A DNA stretch of 64,000 bases, taken from positions 15,610,751 to 15,674,750 of the forward strand of contig OY986967.1 of assembly GCA_963920575.1 (NCBI GenBank), written 5' to 3'. A program made the position numbers and the translations under genes. The notes under the pieces were generated by a model, which saw only the letters and a program-made list of their open reading frames with translations, had not been told where the DNA came from and made no database searches. Below are positions 57,678 through 64,000 of this stretch, piece after piece. Source of the stretch: Narthecium ossifragum (Eukaryota; Streptophyta; Magnoliopsida; Dioscoreales; Nartheciaceae). How positions within the stretch are numbered: position 1 is the stretch's first letter; each line of letters opens with the position of its first letter.

Positions 57678-60600
57678 TATATATATATATAATGCTTAGT
57701 CTTTTACTATGCTTCATTATTAGCTCTTTGTTCGTATGATGCATGTTATGCTTGACTTGTATGATGAAATGTCATATAGAGACACATAACCTAGTTGATT
57801 GTGTAGGCTCATGCATAATATTTACATTAGAGGCATTCAGAGTTAGGATGCAGGCAGTGGGAGTATTGCCGATCCGGGGGTCTTGGGTAGCTCGGATCTA
57901 GCTCTAAAATTGGGATTTGGTTAGTTGAGGTTTAGGGCGTGATTGTTGTCATCTAATCATGTTCGCTACCATTTGAAGTTGTTGTATAGCCGACCTTAGA
58001 TCTTGTTATAGTTGGAGGTGTAGATGTCGTGTCATGGGTCCCCCGGGCTTGGCGCCTGTTGTGAAGGAGTCACGCGTCATCTTGAGTTTTACTCCCTTTT
58101 TCTTGTTTCCCCATATATTGTGGTTGAGGATGAAGCCAGTGACGATGCAACAGTGATGTACTCACATTGGGCCCATGCTCATTGGGTTCGTCACCTTATT
58201 TTGCCTCTAGGGTTGCATAGAGAGATCTCCCGGCCTAGGATTGTGATGGGTCCGTGTCCTGGAGTAGGCTGTTAGCATAGAGAGATCTCCCTATGATTGT
58301 GATGGGTCCCGACTGTCGCACCCCGACCCGCGTAGGCCCAACCGGGTCGGGCGACGCGAAGCGTAACCTAACCTACTGCGGAAATTTTGGCAAGGTTTCC
58401 CTCTAATCGTAGTGATTACCCTAGCATTTCACAATCATCCTGTATTATACAAATATTACAAACACAAAGACTGAACTGAATAGATACAAGTCCTCAAAAT
58501 AGAGAAATTATACATTTATCACTCCCGTAGGAGGCTATCTATAACAAAAGGGTGTAAAGCTGTAAAGATCGCCACCTCTCAAGCACCGCCAGACGCCGCC
58601 ACGTCACCAAACACCGGCCCGGTAGGGTCGACCGAAGAAGAGCTAGCGCCAGCACCTGCAAAACGCAGCCTGGGTAGGAGTGAGCACTAAGCTCAGCAGA
58701 GACACTACACTACGACACTCACAAGGGAGGGAACACAACAGTGCCGTCTCCAAGTTTACCCTAAGTGTATACAAGGGTCCCATAACCCTACCGAAAGTCC
58801 GTGAACGCAGGCCCAAAACACTGTATACTCTCAACAGGACACAGAATACTGTTTGGCGGGCCAAGACACCGCTGGGCAGGCACTCCTCCTCCCAAGAGTT
58901 TAAGAACACCGGACTCCGGCTACACCTCAGATACAACTTGAAGTCGACACGACCTCTAAACATCAAACAACAAGTATTCAGGTCATCTAACCCTATCATC
59001 GAAATCGACTGAATACTACAAATCGAGTCCTGGACCAAGCTACCCGCAACGGTCCTAGAGCTAGATCTGGACTACCCGAAAACCCCGGATCGGCAACGCC
59101 CTACACAGATGCAACTAATGCGCAACACAATGCATGCGATGAACATGCGCAGGAATAAACATATAAGCATGCAACAATATGTGATGATATAAATAACAAG
59201 GTCTGGGCACGGCACCCTGCCGGCCCGGGGTGGTGAATAGGTAAATAAGGTCTAGGGACTGCTACAGTGCTACCCCCACCAACTGTCAGCAGTCCACCAC
59301 AACACCTGCACCGGGAAGCAGCCCCCGCAAACAACAGCTCACATATATAACAGATAAAGCCCTCAGCGCACGCGCGGCATGCAAGGTTAGGGAAAGCTGT
59401 AGGGCTACCCGCCCGTTTATTCTAAACATCCCGAGAGTCATCACTCCCCCGGTTCACCATTGCTCTTATTATAGGGCTAACATGCTTAATCATATATACA
59501 ATGTATAAAACGGTAAGGAAAACCGGCATACCAAGCCCTACGGGCAAAAGCCATGAAAAATCCTCTCTGCTACTAAAGGATCGATCTTTTCCTAAGAAAA
59601 GATCGATCTTTTAAGTAACAGTGAGCCTTCCCTCACTATCGAGCTAATAAGATCGATCCTTCCTCCCAGGAAGATCAATCTTTCTCGAGACAGAGGGCAC
59701 CCTTCTTGTCGCGCCAAGAAAGATCGATCCTTCCTCTCAGGAAGATCGATCCTCCTCGCGACACAGGGTAACCATGCTACCCAAGACCCCGGATCGATCT
59801 TCTCCAAGCAGAGGATCGATCCTTCATCGGGTGCAGCATGACCAACCCAGAGAGATCGATCCTTCCTCAAGAGGGATCGATCCGAATGGGTTCTCCGGCG
59901 TACATCCGGCGAGAAATACCGTCTGAGGAAACATCCAAACTTAACAAAACTCTGGGATCTTAAAGATCAAGATCCCACGAGTCCAAAACCGGTGAAATCA
60001 TGTAAAACCAACATGTGTATCTACAGATCTAAGCCAAAGAACATAATCAAACCGGAAAAACCAAAAACCCGAAAAGATTGTAGGTAGGAATCCCTACCTA
60101 AGCGAAAGCAGCTTAAATCCCAGCTGCTAGGCCTTGGATCTTTCTCAAACACCTTCAAAAATCACAAGATCTGAGCTCGGATCTCCGGATTTCAAAAGGA
60201 TTCAAGGAAAAAAGTCTCGTCTGCTTTATAGGCAAATGAACCGACTTATGAATGATCGATCTTTCCCTAGGCAAAGATCAATCCTTCATGATGATCGTAC
60301 TTGACTTTCTGGCACCACAAAGATCGATCTTCTAGCAAGGAAGGATCGACCCTTTAGGTGCAGGAAGCTAGATTTGGGCTAGAACTTAAGCCCAAGCCCG
60401 GATCTTTCGATCCCGGGTCCCACTAACCATTCTATCCAAACATTACCACAAACATGGTCAGTATGTGCACACGCGAGTGTGAAACAAGCCGACAAGGCGC
60501 AATTTACCAAATTGCCCTTGCGGCCCACGACGAGCCACAGGAGTAGAGGGACGGGTCCTCACACCGACACTATTGTTGTTGCCTTTCCTTTGTGTGTGAT

Positions 60601-60960
60601 GTTACACTAAAACCACTAGACATTGTTGCTCACCCTACCTAGGGTGTCTCGGCGATGCATTTCCTTTTTCATGTTGTCTTCTAGGTGGTTGCACGACATT
60701 CTCAAGAAGATCGAGGATTTTAGAGCTTCGAGGACTTTCTTCTACAGCTTTACTTACAGCTCTAAATCATGATGTATAAATTATTCTATTCGAGGAAGAA
60801 TTTCTATAAAGTCCCATATGTTGTATTTGAGAAAGTTTGTATCATTCATTAATGTAATTTTTAAGAATGTGATATTTAATTACCTTTATGCCCTTGACTT
60901 TAAATTGTTCAAATTAGCGGTGGTTTTGGATATGTAAACCTTCCGTCACATGTTGATTCA
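57678..60960 (+). repeat. LTR-D-like fragment, 5' half missing, split by a solo LTR-B
   Basis: From 57770 it matches by eye the LTR-D stretch at 39361 onward (GTAGAGACACCTAGGC-like, GCCGATCCGGGG, GGTAGCTCGGATCTAGC). After the nested LTR it continues with CTCACCCTACCTAGGGTGTC, as at 39853. The right end near 60950 is diverged. Confidence 0.65.
58314..60563 (-). repeat. Solo LTR-B, 2,250 bp
   Basis: The ends TGTCGCACCCC and GTCCTCACA are flanked by CCGAC (58309-58313 and 60564-60568). It has the same layout as the copy at 28234-30555: GATCGATC clusters at 59578-59885 and 60250-60350, and a minus-strand TATAAAG near 60220. Confidence 0.93.
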
Positions 60961-63220
60961 TGTTAGGTTGGCTCACGTCACCATTCAGATTATCTGGTTC
61001 ATTCTGAGCAGGTACAGATTCGATGTTGAATATGACATATCTTTACTTCTTTAGCTCCTATTTTCTGCATATTTCAAATAACTTTGTAAAGCAACATATA
61101 AGTATAAAAATAGTACTAAAAAGACTAATTAAGGATGAAACATTCAGTAATTAAACCCTGTCAAGCAGCAGAGAATGAGAGAAAAGTAAAGAGAAAGACC
61201 CTCACTTTATGGCCGGGGATATATACTCCTAGTCCACTCACTGAATGGCGGGACAAACCCCTGCTCCTCTTTCATTAACTGAAATAGAAGAAGAATCCCG
61301 TAACAAAGTATAAAGGAAAACCCAAACTCCAAGAAACATCTTATATACACCCTCTCCAAAGAGGACTTGGTGTGCTACACGTTTGACCCATATTCCAACT
61401 CAGTCGGCTCATCCTAGCCCAGTTACATAATCTCTTACCATAGTGGACTCTCATAACCTAAATAGCGATAATTAACTAGAACCAACCATAACATAAATAA
61501 GCTAAACCAACTCTCCATCAAACATACTTTGGATTAGGCTTCCCAGAACACCTGGGCCTCTTGGTCTTACAAAAGGAAATGAAAAAAAAAAAAAAAATTG
61601 ATCACTCAATTTTCTAATTTAAGAACAAAACAAAATACCTATCATATTCACTTGGTTGATTTCGAAACTAAACTTTAGCTAGAATTAGAACTATCATATT
61701 CACACGCATACATCTCTTCCCAAAAATTCACTATGGTTGAAATCAAAAATAGACTTTAGCTAGAATAGGAACTGTCCCTACGTACTAAAGACTCCTTTGA
61801 TTCTCTCAGCATCCAAATCTTTCTTCTTTCAATAATACAAGTCAATAGCATGCGCATATCTATTTAAGGGTTGATGACTACTGCCATGTTCCAAACCCAC
61901 ACCCAACTCCTCCAACCAAAGACCATTCCTCTCCACTTAAATCACGCCACGTGAGCGAAACCAACAGATGGCATTACTCAATTAAGTGACTATGCTGTGT
62001 GATGCATTGTGTACGGACAAGTACAAGTTCGTCACTTTTAAAATAATCTCTAGAGCGTGGAGACAATCCAAATCTAGTAGTAATGTTAGACCTGTCACAT
62101 GTGCCATGTCCATGGGTTCCAATTCAAGACCAACATCCCTTTATCTAATCCAATCCAAATCTAGTAGTAATGTTAGACATGTCACATGTGTCATGTCCAT
62201 GGGTTTCAATCCAAGACCAACACCCCCTTATCTGATCTTTTACTTTAATGTGTGGCCCCCCTTCACTATCTATATGTCACAACACCTAAGATTAGCTATG
62301 TTCCAAAATAAGTAAATGATATTTTGGTAGCATTTTAGTTAAAGCCCCTTTGACTCCCTTTTATTGCTTATATTATCTCTCTGACGTTGGGTAGGACATG
62401 GCTACCCAACGCAGTAGCCGCTCATTAAATTACATCAATACCAAGGACTTTTCCCACGTTTCCCCACTTCACGTTCTCTTTGGTAGACCAAATCGACCCT
62501 AATAAAAGGTTTCAGGATTTAATTTCGAAAGATTTTGTTTCTTTTACGTCGGACACAGAAATCGAATGGAAAATGAAAAAAAAAAACCATTTTCAAAGAA
62601 CACTTCCCCATTTGGTTGGGGTTAAGAGAAATAGGATCCAGGGGTTAGAAAAAATAAAAATAATGAATGAGGGTAAGAAAAATAAAGAATAATGAGATAA
62701 GTGGAATAGTGATAACGTATATTTCACAGCTTTAATGTTGGACCCCCTAACACCATTTAGAAAAATTACATATCTAATGGCACGCTTGATTAGCAAAATA
62801 AAAGAAAAGCGAAATTTTTATCATAGTGAGCCGAATTTAGAAGAGATGGTGACTAAGTTTTCTTAAACTTTATGTTTCTTTAATTCCAGTACAAAAAAAA
62901 GAACCACTTGTAAAAAATAAAAAAAGCTCTATAAAATCTCACTTCCTTCTTTATTTTCTACAACCAAATGTACCCAATCAATAAATAACAACACGAGCAG
63001 CTGCATCTCGACAACAAAAAGTCTCCTTTCTAAGGGAAAAAAAAGAAATTATAACTTAAGTTCTCAGTTCCCACTAGAGAAAACAATAATGATATTCAAT
63101 AGACATAACCTAACTAAATAAGTATTTTTTACTTGATCACCAAAAAATTATAAAAGCATAATAGTGTTCCCCCGCGGAAACTGATTTGCCTCCAACCCAC
63201 GCGCGGGAATGCCAACCCCT
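60961..63220. other. AT-rich intergenic sequence
   Basis: I see no gene. There is an adenine run near 61579-61597 and short duplications only. It could hold decayed transposons too old to recognise by eye. Confidence 0.45.
62065..62240. repeat. 87-bp tandem duplication (2 units)
   Basis: AATCCAAATCTAGTAGTAAT begins at 62065 and again at 62152; both continue through GTCACATGTG and CATGTCCATGGGTT with about nine differences. Confidence 0.85.
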
Positions 63221-63224
63221 AAGG

Positions 63225-63480
63225 CGTGTTTGGTTGGTGGGTTGAATCACGCTGCAGTGCGCGCGCGATGCAGCATCAGCGGTTGATTCGCTGTTTGGCG
63301 TTTATCTTGGATCGCGCACGATCATCCTTCGCTTGATGCATTTTTAGCGCCCGCTGTAGCATCGCGTGAAACGCCCAGATCGTCCGTTTCGTGCGGTTGC
63401 AGGCTATATTGCAGCGAGATTTCAATGGGATGAATATGGTATTCCATCGGAACTTTTATGTCAAGCTAGACCCTAATAAA
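63225..63480. mobile_element. PIF/Harbinger-like terminus (partial)
   Basis: TAA followed by GGCGTGTTTGGTTGGTGGG, almost the same as the inner reading of the right Harbinger end at 17492. Beyond it is GC-rich sequence with short palindromes (GCGCGCGC, GCTGCAG). No partner terminus was seen before the window ends, so it may be truncated or continue past 64000. The right limit given is approximate. Confidence 0.45.
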
Positions 63481-63522
63481 GTCAAAAGTAAATAGATAGC
63501 TTGGTTTCAGGAGGCAAATTGC

Positions 63523-63562
63523 TACTCGCCCTATCTCTGACACCGCCCTACCCGGTGTCAGA
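63523..63562. repeat. Short perfect hairpin
   Basis: CTATCTCTGACACC pairs with GGTGTCAGAGATAG across the spacer GCCCTACCC. Function unknown; possibly the remains of a small foldback element. Confidence 0.7.
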
Positions 63563-63605
63563 GATAGAGATTCCCATTTTACCCTTCTCCACACCATCAG
63601 CTGCC

Positions 63606-63835
63606 ATCATTTTTGATATATTTTTTTTCGTTTTCTTTTTTTTTCTTTTTTTATCAGTTTTATTTTTCTTTTTTCCATCAAAACCTAATTTATTGATTTT
63701 GTTAGTTTTTTTTTCTTTTTTTCATTAGTTTTGTTCTTTAATATTTTTTTTTTATTTTTTTATCAGTTTTATTTTTTTTTCTTTGTTATCAATTTTATTT
63801 TTCCTTCTGGATAAGTAGTTTTTTTTTATATATTC
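63606..63835. repeat. Low-complexity T-rich tract
   Basis: Long runs of T broken by C and by ATCAGTTTTA units (TTTTTATCAGTTTTATTTTT-like) repeat several times. The ORF across it is compositional. Confidence 0.8.
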
Positions 63836-63935
63836 GAGAAAATAAGCATATGCACACTTACCGAGAAGATAAATATCTGCACGCTTATCGAGAACATAAG
63901 CATATGCACATTTTTCAATGAGATAAGAATTTGTC
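63836..63935. repeat. Imperfect tandem repeat, about 31-33 bp
   Basis: GAGAA-ATAAGCATATGCACACTTA recurs three times with changes (ATAAATATCTGCACGCTTA, ATAAGCATATGCACATTTT) between 63836 and 63935. Confidence 0.6.
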
Positions 63936-64000
63936 TTATACTATCCTCTCATGTCTAGATATAGGCAGGAGAGGGGTTTTCTTTATTTTTTTTATCAGTT

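Overview
This window is plant (angiosperm) nuclear DNA made almost entirely of nested transposable elements. The evidence is Ty3/gypsy and Ty1/copia LTR retrotransposons primed by plant tRNA ends, PIF/Harbinger, CACTA and hAT transposases with plant-type domains, a plant-type Helitron terminus, and short GT-AG introns. I see no ordinary host gene, rRNA or tRNA. I cannot name the species. The GC-rich LTRs and heavy nesting suggest a repeat-rich genome.

Layout, left to right. (1) 1-3951: gag, leader, primer site and 5' LTR of a minus-strand Athila/Tat-like gypsy element. It sits inside the gag of an older plus-strand gypsy element (gag 3952-5265, protease 17496-18183, no reverse transcriptase or integrase). 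(2) 5266-17492: a 12.2-kb PIF/Harbinger DNA transposon with TAA target duplications. It carries an intact Myb-like ORF1, a two-intron DDE transposase broken by a solo LTR and one stop, a third co-directional ORF with a viroplasmin/RNase H1 N-terminal (Cauli_VI) domain plus a membrane helix, and flanking 220-bp and 240-bp tandem arrays. (3) 18855-24471: a chimeric solo LTR and two LTR-C copies. (4) 24479-41205: a decayed CACTA element (TNP2-like then TNPA-like gene). It is interrupted by a gag-only copia element (26586-31611), two foldback/Tourist MITEs, a hAT remnant carrying a Mutator-type MITE, and a solo LTR that itself holds another solo LTR. (5) 41206-42627: an LTR-C fragment. (6) 42628-57677: GC-rich sequence ending in a Helitron 3' terminus. 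Into it jumped a Tekay/Del-like gypsy element (42808-53247) and a solo LTR (53907-56334). (7) 57678-60960: an LTR-D-like fragment with a solo LTR-B. (8) 60960-64000: AT-rich sequence with small repeats and one Tourist-like end.

Family labels used here: LTR-A begins TGTGAGGACCCG and ends GTGTGACA (Tekay/Del-like). LTR-B begins TGTGAGGACCTG and ends GCGACA. LTR-C begins TGATGA and ends CATCA. LTR-D is a diverged relative of A. At least seven solo LTRs keep perfect 5-bp target duplications, so recombination between LTRs has been frequent.

Two signals stand out. The first is the Cauli_VI-membrane ORF carried by the Harbinger element. The second is the recurrence, in unrelated element families, of arrays of the palindrome GATCGATC or its relatives (GATCGGTC, GGTCGATC/GATCGACC), usually packed beside the LTR TATA box or in the 5' leader and often arranged as longer hairpins.
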